Shown: positions 36,270 through 46,325 of the stretch, piece after piece | Layout of the letters: each line of letters begins with the position of its first letter | Numbering within the stretch: the first letter of the stretch is position 1 | Assembly: GCA_030272155.1 (NCBI GenBank) | Contig: CP126191.1 | Coordinates: 2,006,501-2,070,500, forward strand | From: Tetradesmus obliquus | Lineage: Eukaryota; Chlorophyta; Chlorophyceae; Sphaeropleales; Scenedesmaceae | Length of the DNA: 64,000 nt | Direction of reading: 5' to 3' | Program-made: the position numbers and the translations under genes | Notes under the pieces: generated by a model | Databases searched by the model: none | What the model was told of the DNA's origin: nothing | What the model saw: the letters and a program-made list of their open reading frames with translations, nothing else

Positions 36270-38680
36270 TGATGCTGCAGCAGCAGGAGCAGGCGGTCAG
36301 GGTGAGGCGGGCCTTACTGCTGGTCATGCCAAGGAGCAGCGCAAGTCACAGCAGCAGCAGCAGCAGGGCGGCACCAGCTTCACCATTGCGGCTGGTGCTG
36401 CTCGTGCAGCAGCAGACAAGGCGGTAGCTGGCAAGGACGCAGCAGCAGCATCAGGCAAGGATGCAGCAGCAGCATCAGGCAAGGATGCAGCAGCATCAGG
36501 CAAGGCTAGCAAGCGAAGCAAGACAGCAGCAGCACCAGCAGCAGCAGCAGTAGCAGCGCCAGCAGGCACACCAGGCAAGAAGGGTGCACCTGGCAAGGTG
36601 GCTGCTGGTGGTGCTGCCAATGTGTCTGATGCCAACACTCAAGGCATGCTGGCAGCCATTCACCAGGCTGCTGCACCAACCGCTGACAAGGTAACACACA
36701 AAGCCATGTCAATGTATACGTGCTTTTTGCGTGTGTTTTGAGAAGGAAGAGTTTGTCCTGTTGTCTGTGGCTTGCAGTGCAGCACCGTTTGCTGCTGTGC
36801 ACAGGTGTGCAGAGCCGCAGCAAGCCGCACAAGCCCTATGTTGAATGCTCCTGCATTGCTCTATGCACACAGGCCTCCACAGCAACTGCTCTCCAAGTCC
36901 CTGCGTACTGCTCATTGCTGTCTGCTGCTTCTGCTTCTGCTTCTGCTTCTGCTGCTGCTGCTCCTGCTGTGGTGGCGTGCCAGCTGGAGCATGACAGGCA
37001 GGTGGCGCGCATGCCCTACCAGGGCGCCGGCGCTGCTGTGCTACCAGCGATGTCGCAGGCAAGTGCACTTGCAGCAACCCACCATAGCCGTGCTCAGGAT
37101 ACTTCCATGCTTATATGCTATATGCAAACTCTCTGTCAACAGCTGTACGTGTGGCTGGCTGTTTCGTTGATGATGCATGTTGTGTGTGCATTTGCTTAGC
37201 TTGTCAGGTCGCCTGCAATGTCGCAGGCAAGTGACGCATCCCTCAACAGCCCCCTTGTATGGCCACTGAGCATGCGTGCTGTGTGTGCAATGCAACCCAA
37301 GCATACCGTACACCCCCGCACCTCCACAGTAGTTGCAGACACATTCAGATCCAGCCGGTGTTGTGCTGGTGGTGTTGACACAGTCAGTGCATCCGCCAAA
37401 TGCAGTGTATGCAAGCAGTTGAGCGCTGTATTGTATTGCTGTTGCACTGCAGGTGGTGCTGGCGGGCGGCCGCTGCTACGTCACGCTGCACAGCGCGCCG
37501 CGTGCGCCCCGCAACAGCACCCCAGGCAAGGGCCTCAGCCAGCAGCCCTCAAGCTCAGCCGGCGCTGCTGCTGCTGCCATTGATTACGAGGGCGAGAGCG
37601 CTGCGCTGCTGGGGGAGCTGCAGCGGCTGCTGGCGCATGCCAACACTGACAAGCGCTGGCTCATCAAGGTGGGGCATGGGGCCAATGATCTATGACAGTT
37701 TTAGGCATGGTAAATGCACAACTGCGCACCTTCAAGCAATGCTGGTCCAGAAGGCCCCCTGCCCGAAAGCTTCTGGCGCTCCAAGTGGGCTGATGTTAGC
37801 GCTATGGCTTGATTGGTGCTCTGATTTGTGATTTTGACCCAACATTGATGGTGATGATGGCTCATCAAGGTTGGATTTCTCGAGGCCGCACACCTGCTTG
37901 TCTCTTGTAGCATCGAGCCAGGACTAGCCCGCCAGCCGGCCGTGCATGTGTGCCTGCAAGTGTCGCTGTTGACAGCCAGCAGCAGCTGACCATGCATGGG
38001 TCCAGCCTGGAACGTGCAGTGCGCTCAAAGCAGTGTGTGCTACCAGCCAGGGCAAGGCGTGCATACACACCTGCAGCCTAAGCACGTTGCAGAATGATGA
38101 TGATGCTGCAGCTTACTTAATGGCACGTGGCGCTGCTGCCCGCAGGTGCGCGTGACGCTGCGCAGCATGCAGGACGGACTCCCTGGCTTCCAGGCAGCCT
38201 GGAATGCATGGGCGGCGCGCGATGAGCTTCCGGTGAGAGCGCCATAACTGGCCACACAGTCTTGCTTTGCTGTGCTGTGCATTGCTTTGCAGCTGCAGCA
38301 CGGTTGTTGACATTCAAATTGCATCAGTTGCATGCAAGCAGGTGATTGAAGCATCCAGTTGACTAACATCAACAATGTTGTGTATGTGCTAATAATAATA
38401 ACGCCTGCATGTCATGGCCATGCAATGGCTGCTCAACCAGCTTCCCACTCAAAAGCCTGCCACATGACACCTGCGACCTGGCCCCTGTGTAACGGGACGG
38501 TTGCACCTCGTTACTTATATGGGCGAAGTACTACTGAAAGTGCATTACGTTTTATGGGTTCCCACCCTGCCTCCTGCCCCCTACTGTGTGCCTCTGCAGG
38601 TGATGACGCTGGTGGAGGGTGCAGGGCCCTTCAAGGCTGCGGGCGTGATGCTGGAGGCCACTGCGCTGGCCGCGCCATGA
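34507..38680 (+). CDS. Tudor-like domain plus Ala/Lys-rich linker plus RidA (YjgF)-like domain fusion
   Basis: Nine exons join to 465 residues: 34507-34591, a 16-base microexon 34814-34829, 35225-35302, 35642-35700, 35990-36690, 36984-37058, 37453-37668, 38146-38232 and 38600-38680. Residues about 10-65 look like a Tudor-type module seen in chromatin proteins: AEVAKIF...PFKGTVKAVD, then FRVVYEDGDSEWIGLEELK. Residues about 80-313 are basic and Ala/Gln-rich with a KKRARSNK patch that could be a nuclear signal. The C-terminal 150 residues resemble the YjgF/RidA fold: HDRQVARMPYQ, VVLAGGRCYVTLHS, LLGELQRLLAHANTDKRWL, VRVTLRSM and FQAAWNAWAA. The arginine normally found in the PAR motif of RidA deaminases is replaced (PVMTLVEG), so catalysis is doubtful. 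Exon 6 uses a GC donor. The domain calls rest on pattern recognition only. Confidence 0.75.
35565..35636 (+). repeat. Long (CTG)24 tract before an acceptor
   Basis: About 24 uninterrupted CTG units sit in intron 3 of the Tudor/RidA gene and end 3 bases before the CACAG acceptor of exon 4. A second run of about 17 units (35914-35965) lies upstream of exon 5. Confidence 0.95.
37211..37231 (+). repeat. Copy of the 3' end and GC donor of Tudor/RidA exon 6
   Basis: CAATGTCGCAGGCAAGTGA repeats the exon 6 end CGATGTCGCAG|GCAAGTG (37048-37064), about 164 bases downstream. Short, but in the same place as the longer copies elsewhere. Confidence 0.6.
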
Positions 38681-41600
38681 GGTGGCCGCTGCCACAGCCG
38701 CAATCAAGAGATCCTACTGTCAGCACAGCTGCCATGACAGTACTACTGCGCTAGTCGGGCGCAGTACTGATGGCGTCTGGTTTGATTGCCGGATATTATG
38801 GTTTGCAGACCTGACGATGACCGTGGTGGCAGCTTACGCCACGCTGATGACGGCAGCTGCTGTTGACATATTAAATTTTGTCACTTGCATGCATGCGGGC
38901 TATGGAAGCACCCAGTGAAATTGAGTAACAACGTTTTGGTGAAGTTAGGGTGGGTTACCCTTTCACTGCTGTGCTGCAGGAGAAGTGCACCAGCAGCTGG
39001 GGCGGCTGCCCAAATTGTGATGCTGCTGCATTTGATCTGACGCCGCAGTGTCAGCAGACTCGGCTTTGTTTTCCTGCACATTTAGTATCTACTGCGCTGT
39101 TGCAACGTCCAGTGTGGTGAGTTCTGCCTGGCTGGAGTGGACAAGTCCCAGCTGCAAGCCAAGTTAAGCTATCTCTGTAATGGGGCGAGTTTTCATGTTC
39201 AGCAGCCCTCATACTTGCTGTAAAATGACGAATTCTAGACAAAGCCAGGATGCCAAAGCACGCTGGTCATACTTGCTGTGTGCTGCACGCCGTGTAGCGC
39301 TACACGGCTTGCAATACAGGCTTGCTGCTTCCTGGAAACTGCTGAGAGAGAGTTTGCATATGGCATGTAAGTATCCTGAGCACTCTCGATCAAAATGGGC
39401 GTCGAAATCATCGACTTGCTAGGACTGTGAGGAGCTGTACAGCATGGTCACTAGTTGCTGGCGGCTGAGCGTGGGATCAGCAGCATGTTGACGCAGTGAA
39501 GGTGCTTGACTTGTTACCAAACCCCAGCCAACAGTACAGCTGCACCTGCACGCATCACTACAGCCAGAGCGCTGTGCGCACACCACGCGCCAGCGCAGCA
39601 CACACCGCCGAGCCGCAGGCAGCTGCTGATTCGTTGCTGCTGTGGTGTCCAAAGCCAATGCCACACCCCCAACCCAAATCAAAAAGAATTCAGCAGCTTT
39701 AAAAAGCTGCACCTCAGGTGCGGCGCAATCCCAGCCTGCCTCAAGCACACATCCACCCAGGGAGCCGTACACTGTCCTCCCGCGCGCGTCTGCGACGCCA
39801 AAATTGTGCTGCCGCCGCAGCAAACACAAAGGGCTGTGGCGCCAATGGCATGGCTACCCAAACCTACATCTGGCTGGAATACACGGCCCGAACAGTAAAG
39901 AGGGTGCTGACAAGAGCGTGCAAGGGAACACATTGATGTGCCTTCCAAGATGTGATACACAGAACGCTATGTACAGGCCTACGTGTTGTTGTTGCAGTCT
40001 GATGGCCGAGACAGAGAGTGGTGTGTGCCACACAGTCCTACTGCCATGCAGGAGCTACGCCTACCCTACACAGAGCCCATGTTATTATAATTCTGCTCAA
40101 GCAAGTGCGGGGATGCAGCACAAACAGAAAGAGAAACCCCAGGGGACGCAAAACCACCCCTGGCAAAACCGAGAGGAGCAACAGGCAGCGCTGAATGCAC
40201 ATGATACACACACACTCAGCAGCCACCTGTCATGCCTGCCTAGTACATGCCTTGAATACTGACGGTAGCTGCACCCAAGTGGCGCCGCACACATCAACAC
40301 TCCTTGATTACGCACACCCCACCACCCACCTGCCGCAAGCAAGGCAGACCAAAGGCTACCTGCAGCCACCCAAACCCCAAACACCCGCCACCAATTGCAT
40401 GCATGCTCTGCAGCACACTCAGCATCCTGAGCGGCAGCACATTGGCACACTTCTGCTGCTGAGAGCAGCAAGGCTGTCGCAGGTCCCGCCCACGCTCACC
40501 CCGCACTGCACGGCTGTGTAGCACAGCAAGCCGCGCACATGCGACCAAGGAGCAAATCAGGCAGGCAGCCCCAGCAACCCAACCATATAGCACCAACCGC
40601 ACTCTCGCAGCACTCCATGACAAAGCATCCTGTGCTCTGGCTGCCGGCTCGCTCAGCCAAATGCCACGCAGAACACATCCCTTGCAGCATGGCGGGAAGC
40701 CTGCCCGGCACAATGCCACGCCAGCGCAGCGGCCAGCAGGCGAAAGACACAAAGAGAGAGACAGTTAGAGTGCGACAATGCAGACAGTACCGGCGAACGC
40801 TACGCCTCATGTATTCAATGGCTCTGCAGCACCACAGCATACATCACAGCAGAACTGTGGCACTCCCAAAAACATATGAAGAGGGTTCAGCAATCGGATC
40901 GTGTGAAAGCGCACAGCACTGGCTGCAGTGCTGAACACATGCCTTGGACATCAAGCGCGAATGCGGTCAGCACTATCCCGCAGCAGTACAAGTACAGACG
41001 GCGGGCGCGCTGCTGCGCCGAGCAATCAAATCAACAGCACAACATTGCTGCGCTACGCTACTGTGACTGATCAGCTGACCTGCACAGCCGCTACATGTGG
41101 CACACTTGGATTGCGTTCTCGCAGCAGGAACAAGCAGCACTGTCCCGCGTTCCTCCTAACCACCCATAACGAGCATAACGTACAGGGTACACAGCTAGCG
41201 AAGCTGCGCACCATGCACCCTTTCCAGCCGCAAAATGCGCGCAACAGCCAGCGGCTCCGTGTTCTGATTGGTGATGCTGTCCAAAACTAGGGCACGACTG
41301 CGCTCTGCAGCCAATGGCAGAAGACGAGTGCGCCTGCACTCATGTGTGCACACACAGCAGCAGCACCACACGCCTATGCCCGCCACAAGAACAAGAAGTG
41401 GCCCGCATGCAGACAGAGATACGCTTGCTGCTTGCTAGCACCTACTACTGCCGGCCACAGCAGTTGCTGCAGCTGCTGCTGCAGCCGCTGCAGCTGCTGC
41501 CATCAAACGGCTGAGAGCAGCCATGTGGCATACTCCCTGCCTGCTTGTCACCTGGCAGCAGCCGCGCTGCTGTTGTTTCAGCAATGCCGCAGCCGCAGCA

Positions 41601-42554
41601 GCTGCTGCAGTGGCCGGCGATGCTTCCTCAAACATGCACAGGCAGCCCTGCCACAGCCACACGGGCAAAATGACACACTGACAGGGCTGGAAAACCCGCG
41701 CCGCCACCGCCGCTGACAATCAATCCTCCTCCCTCGCCCCAATGAGGGCCCTCCAAGCATGCTACTCAGTGCTGCAGCCTACGCCTATGCACGCTGCTCA
41801 ACAGGGCACGGCACCAGCTGCCCTCCGGGTGCAATGCACAGCAGCCACAGCCCTACAGGCACACCAGCCTACTGCTAGCGCCTGCCCTACACATGTACAG
41901 GAGCTCCTACTGCTAGCGCGCCAACCTACAGCAGCAGAGCACTCCACAGCGCTGCCAAGCACAGCGCAAGAGCACGCCTGCCGCACTCGCCAGCCGCCTC
42001 TCGTGTGCACTCACGCAACCACTGGTGTGTCTAAAGACCCTACGCCAAGCTACGCCGGCACGACACGCTGCCAGCACAACTGCTGAGCAGCTCGCGAAGG
42101 ACAAGCCCTTGCTGCTGCCAGCTGCTGCTGCCGCCGCTGCCCGCAGGCCAAACAAGCCTAACCATCGCAACGCGATGCCAGAGCCCCAACACACCCAAAT
42201 GAAGCGCCCGCAGACGCCACACACTAAGCACGCACCGTGTTGCTAGCAACGCACTGCGCCTCATGGCATGCACATGCCGCAGCAGCAGCAGCATGCACCC
42301 CCTGCACAGCGGCAGGACTCGCTTGCAAAGTCCTACACAGTCCCAGTTCCACATGGCTTGCCGCGCACCAATCTTCGCATAAATACCACCAACCCCATGC
42401 ATCACGTACACCAGTACCACCGCCAGCACCCAGCCGCACTGCCGCCCAAGTACAACCCGCAGCTCTCGCAGCACTGCCACAAGTACCACCAGAGCACTCC
42501 CTGTAGCACATTGCAGCCCCGTGGCAGCGCCTAACTGCACACGCCTCACAACAC
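38681..42554. other. Convergent intergenic region between the Tudor/RidA and cyclin genes
   Basis: 3.9 kb with no supportable gene on either strand. TGTAA at 39176-39180 and 39219-39223 can serve the Tudor/RidA gene. The 40000-42500 part is rich in CACA, GCAGCAGC and short ORFs without family resemblance. It may include a long 3' UTR of the cyclin gene. It is the largest unexplained stretch of the window. Confidence 0.45.
39176..39223 (+). terminator. Two TGTAA polyadenylation signal candidates for the Tudor/RidA gene
   Basis: TGTAA at 39176-39180 and 39219-39223 are about 500-540 bases after the stop codon. Assigned by position and motif only. Confidence 0.4.
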
Positions 42555-44513
42555 TTAGTACACCTCGGTCACTGTGCAGCTGCGCTCCTGCTCCCGCAGC
42601 GCCCAGCCCGCATACGGCTGCCAGTCCATCAGCTGCATCATGTGCAGCTCGATGGCCGTCACCGCCCACGGCAGCAGCGCCAGCGCGCCCGCCAGCTTGC
42701 TGCAGCCCGCCACCTGCCGCCGGTGTCCCTCCAGCTTCGTGGCGAGCCACAAGCTCACCAGCATCGTCACACTGTCCACAGGGAGTGTGGCACCCAAGCT
42801 GATCAGCAGCATGTCATCCAGCCGGCCTGCTGTACGCTTGAAGATGTGCACTGCCAGGTGGTATGCATCTTGCAGCTGGCAGCCCAGGATCTGTCCTGCC
42901 CAGGCCAACAGCCGGTTCGCGCCGACCTCTGCGAGTGCGCGGCGGGGGCCGGGCGCGGACGCGGCCGGAGATAGCAGCGCAAGCGTCTGCAGGCTGTTGC
43001 TGCTGCCGGCAGTTGCGGCGAGCTGCTGCTGCTGGCGGCAGTTGTGTCCCAGTAATGCAGCAACTGCTGCTTGTGTGGCGGCGCGCTTGGCGGGCGGCTG
43101 CTGCTGCAGGCGGCGCTTGGCGGCCGCGTGCTGCTGCAGGTAGCTGGCAAAGACACCGGCGCTGCTGCTGGTGCTGCTGCTGGATGTTGTCAGGCTGCTG
43201 GCGCTGCCCAGCAGTGGCGCCGGCTGCTGCACACGCAGGCTGTTGTGTGCCGCCGGCGCTGCACTGAGCTGGCACTTGTGGTCCTGTGCCTGCACCAGCT
43301 GCTGCCAGATGGTGTTGGCTGCTGCTGCTGCACCAAAGGCAGATGTGCTGGCAGCAGCAGGAGCAGTTGTGCTGCTGAAGCCGCTGCTGGTGCTGGTGCC
43401 ACTGCCCTGAGGCATCAGCAGCAGGTGCTGCTGCTGCTGCTGCTGGTGGGCGGCGCATGATGCTGCTGCTCCGTAAGCCCTGCTGGCAGCACCAGCAGCT
43501 GCTGCTGCTTTGGCTACTGAACCTAGAACTGCTGCAGATGCTGCCTGCGGGACAGATGCCAGCTGCTGGCCAGCTGCCAACAGCGTCTGCATCTGCTGAT
43601 GTTGCTGCTGCTGTTGGACGGCCAGCTGCTGCTGCAGCTGACTCGCCTGTTGATACTGTTGCTGCTGCGCCGCTGCCTGCTTCTGCAGCTGCGCCTGTTG
43701 CTGCTGTGCCGCCTGCCGCTGCTTGATTAGCAGCACTGCCTGCTGTTGCCTTGCGAGCTGTTGCTGTTGCTGGCTCGCCATCAGCTGGGCTGCAGCGTGC
43801 TGCTGATGTGCCAGAGACACGCCACGCTGCTGCTGCTGGTGTGCCCTTGCCTGCTGCTGCTGCTGGGACAGCAGCACTTGTTGATACTGCTGCTGCTGTT
43901 GCTCAACTGCATCATAGCTGCGCTTGCAGCCCACGCGTGCTGCGCTGACTGCTTCAGCGCCACACGGCGTAAGTACTCCGCCAACGAGTGCGAAGCTGTT
44001 GCTCGACAGCGGGCTGGTGGAGTCCTCCAAGGCCGCTGGCATCGTGCCTTGCACCCGCTGGCCGTGGCAACCGCCCTGCTGCGCGTGGGATTGCCCAGGA
44101 CAATGACCGATGCATTTATATGCATAATAAGCGTGTCCTGCTTCCCGCATTGAAGCAGCCTGCAAGGACGCGGGCGTGCCGGTCCTGCTGCAGCTGCCCA
44201 GGTCGAGCTGCCCGCACCCGAGGCCCTCCTGCACACTACCTGGCCTGCAAGCTGCGGCTGGTATGCCTTGCTGCTGCACCTGCGCGCTGGACAGCACACT
44301 AGCCCCGGCAATAAGCACGCTGAACGCCAGCTGCTTGCGTTCCGCATCTGTAAAACGCTCCATCAAGCCTGAAAGCTGTTGATGCGCGCTGGCTGATGCT
44401 GCCTGATAAGCTGCGGCAGGTTGCCCCTGCGCTGCAAGTTGGGAGCTCGCAACAGCTGGCTGGAGCTGTAGGCCGGTGCCCGGCCTTAGCAGGTGCGCCG
44501 ATGCATTCTGCAT
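42555..44513 (-). CDS. Poly-Q protein with divergent C-terminal cyclin box
   Basis: One minus-strand frame stays open from 44978 to 42555. I place the start at 44513 (MQNASAHLLRPGTG), giving 652 residues, because an acceptor-like CACAG|GTC lies just before it and the upstream part looks like intron or leader. An earlier first exon is possible. The middle is dominated by Q/A/S runs. The last ~130 residues resemble a cyclin N-terminal box: ANRLLAWAGQILGCQLQDAYHLAV, VTMLVSLWLATKLEGH, then a helix with IELHMMQLMDWQPYAGW, comparable to the E..ML..L.W ending of cyclins. The usual Arg-Lys/Glu pair that contacts the CDK is not obvious, so CDK activation is uncertain. Part of the mid-section near 44080-44200 may be an unspliced in-frame intron. 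Confidence 0.65.
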   Translation of the reverse strand: MQNASAHLLRPGTGLQLQPAVASSQLAAQGQPAAAYQAASASAHQQLSGLMERFTDAERKQLAFSVLIAGASVLSSAQVQQQGIPAAACRPGSVQEGLGCGQLDLGSCSRTGTPASLQAASMREAGHAYYAYKCIGHCPGQSHAQQGGCHGQRVQGTMPAALEDSTSPLSSNSFALVGGVLTPCGAEAVSAARVGCKRSYDAVEQQQQQYQQVLLSQQQQQARAHQQQQRGVSLAHQQHAAAQLMASQQQQQLARQQQAVLLIKQRQAAQQQQAQLQKQAAAQQQQYQQASQLQQQLAVQQQQQHQQMQTLLAAGQQLASVPQAASAAVLGSVAKAAAAAGAASRAYGAAASCAAHQQQQQQHLLLMPQGSGTSTSSGFSSTTAPAAASTSAFGAAAAANTIWQQLVQAQDHKCQLSAAPAAHNSLRVQQPAPLLGSASSLTTSSSSTSSSAGVFASYLQQHAAAKRRLQQQPPAKRAATQAAVAALLGHNCRQQQQLAATAGSSNSLQTLALLSPAASAPGPRRALAEVGANRLLAWAGQILGCQLQDAYHLAVHIFKRTAGRLDDMLLISLGATLPVDSVTMLVSLWLATKLEGHRRQVAGCSKLAGALALLPWAVTAIELHMMQLMDWQPYAGWALREQERSCTVTEVY

Positions 44514-45969
44514 ATCATCCCTGACCTGTGCCACAAGGTAGAGTGAACCGGAAGTCAGCAATAAAGGGTCGTCACCAGACCACCATCCGAAGCCCAGCCC
44601 TGCGACCTGGCAGCCCACCTGCCTCCTCGCCACCACAACTGCGGCGATCTTCCAAATGCACTTGTCTATATTCTTGCTGACTGGCGGGCGAGCGTAGTAC
44701 CTGCTGACACACTCAGGGCCTTTGATGCATCTCTGTATAGTCGCTGCAAATGCTTCAAATAAGCCAAGAGTTAAACTACTGCGTCCTAAGTGTGCTTGCC
44801 TGGGCGGACCGCGGGCTGCTATGACCAGACCCAGCGGCCAAACAACACCAAGTCGAAGCCGGCAATGTAACTGTGTACTACCAGAGCATGACTTGAAGGG
44901 CGAATGTGTTTTATCAATTCCAATTTGTGCTTTCGTCGGCAACTGGTGCCGTAGGCAACAACAAACTGGCACCTGCAAGTTCGGAAAGTCGCCTGCTCCC
45001 TGAAAATACCCTGCAAGTATGATGAATGATTTCTCTGTTTCTGATCAAGGCTCTTCTTGTGGTCGACCAAGTACCAGCCGGGAAGCGGCGAGCCGTGTGA
45101 ACTTTACCCCCCGCTTTGAAGAAGCGGCCGAACATTAGATCAGAGTGTCACTGACAACTGCAATTCTGTTCAAAAGCTATTTTATCAATACACAGATGTA
45201 TTTTATGGCACGAGAACCTCAACGATGCAACCTTGGTGTCACCCAGTTACCTCATCACGACAGCCGAACTCAAGGACAGCATCGGGGCAACTGCTCACGT
45301 CGATAGCGCAATCTCAATTGTTGATGCCCAATAAGATCAAGCTACACGGCTCGTCCTCAAGACCATTGTAGTGGCGCAATGCTCCTACCGGTGACCTGGC
45401 AGGTACCAACAGCAGGTGCACCGGTGTTGGTGTCAAGTGCTCAAACGATGCTGAAGATACTGCACCAAGAACGCACTGAAGGTTCCAGCACCACACTTTG
45501 CCTGCTTGCACAACAACGCACATTCTCAATGCCATTGGAGCTCCAGTGGAGCTTTGTGTGTCATGCAGTGCACCATGCTTGGGCCACAATCAACAGTTGT
45601 GGATGGTCCAATGGCAGATTATCCAAGCCTCATCCCACCATGCGTTACGAGCGACACATCAATCACTCAACCTCGTCAGTGCACAAACAGCCGCAGCCAT
45701 GCAAGCGGACCAGTGGTTGCAGGTGACAGGCATTGACACCATAGACCTGGACACTACAGAACACTGTGCCAGTTAGGCAGCGAGCCGCACCACTTGTCAG
45801 GTTCTGCCACGCCAGCAACATCGCCGCAGGCACGCAATACACCTCACAAGTATGTATGCAACCCACCCGGTGCCAGACATACAAGCCACATCTCACAACA
45901 CACCACGCCAGCCACAGCATCGGTGGTGCTGATGGCATTAGCACAGCTGCATCATTGCATGGATAATGC
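44514..45969 (-). promoter_or_regulatory. Cyclin upstream region and V-ATPase H 3' region
   Basis: Between two tandem minus-strand genes. The 44525-44980 part is open in the cyclin frame and may be leader or a first exon. A short frame starting MFGRFFKAGG at 45135 is a possible first exon but cannot be joined in phase. Nothing else is recognised. Confidence 0.4.
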
Positions 45970-46291
45970 TCACGCGCCGCTGCTGGCCGCCAGCATGAAG
46001 TCCAGCTTGTCGCGCGGCAGCATGATCTTTTGCACCGCCAGCAGGCTGCGCTTTTGCACGTCGGCGTCCGGGTGCTTCATCAGGTGCATCATCAGCTCCT
46101 TGCCGCGCAGGTCAGCCACGATGTACCGCCCGTGAGGGTGGTACTCCACAAACCTGCAGCAGCAGCAGCAGCAGCAGCAGCAGGGGGAGGAGCAGTGCAC
46201 GCAACGTGAGCAAGCATGCCTTGGTGCAGCATTGCCATGTTTACGTCAGCCGCAGTGTCGCGCCCCGAGGGTGGTGCTCCAGAAACATAAA

Positions 46292-46325
<34 letters not shown>

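Noticed and set aside
39419-39829. 136-codon minus-strand open frame
   Set aside because: No family resemblance, Cys/Ala/Leu-rich shadow composition, and no splice or neighbour support.
42040-42750. 236-codon minus-strand frame overlapping the cyclin gene end
   Set aside because: It overlaps the cyclin frame on the same strand and reads as Gly/Val/Leu-rich shadow of repetitive DNA.
44914-45135. Short minus-strand frame starting MFGRFFKAGG as cyclin exon 1
   Set aside because: The available donor gives a phase that hits a stop in the next exon.
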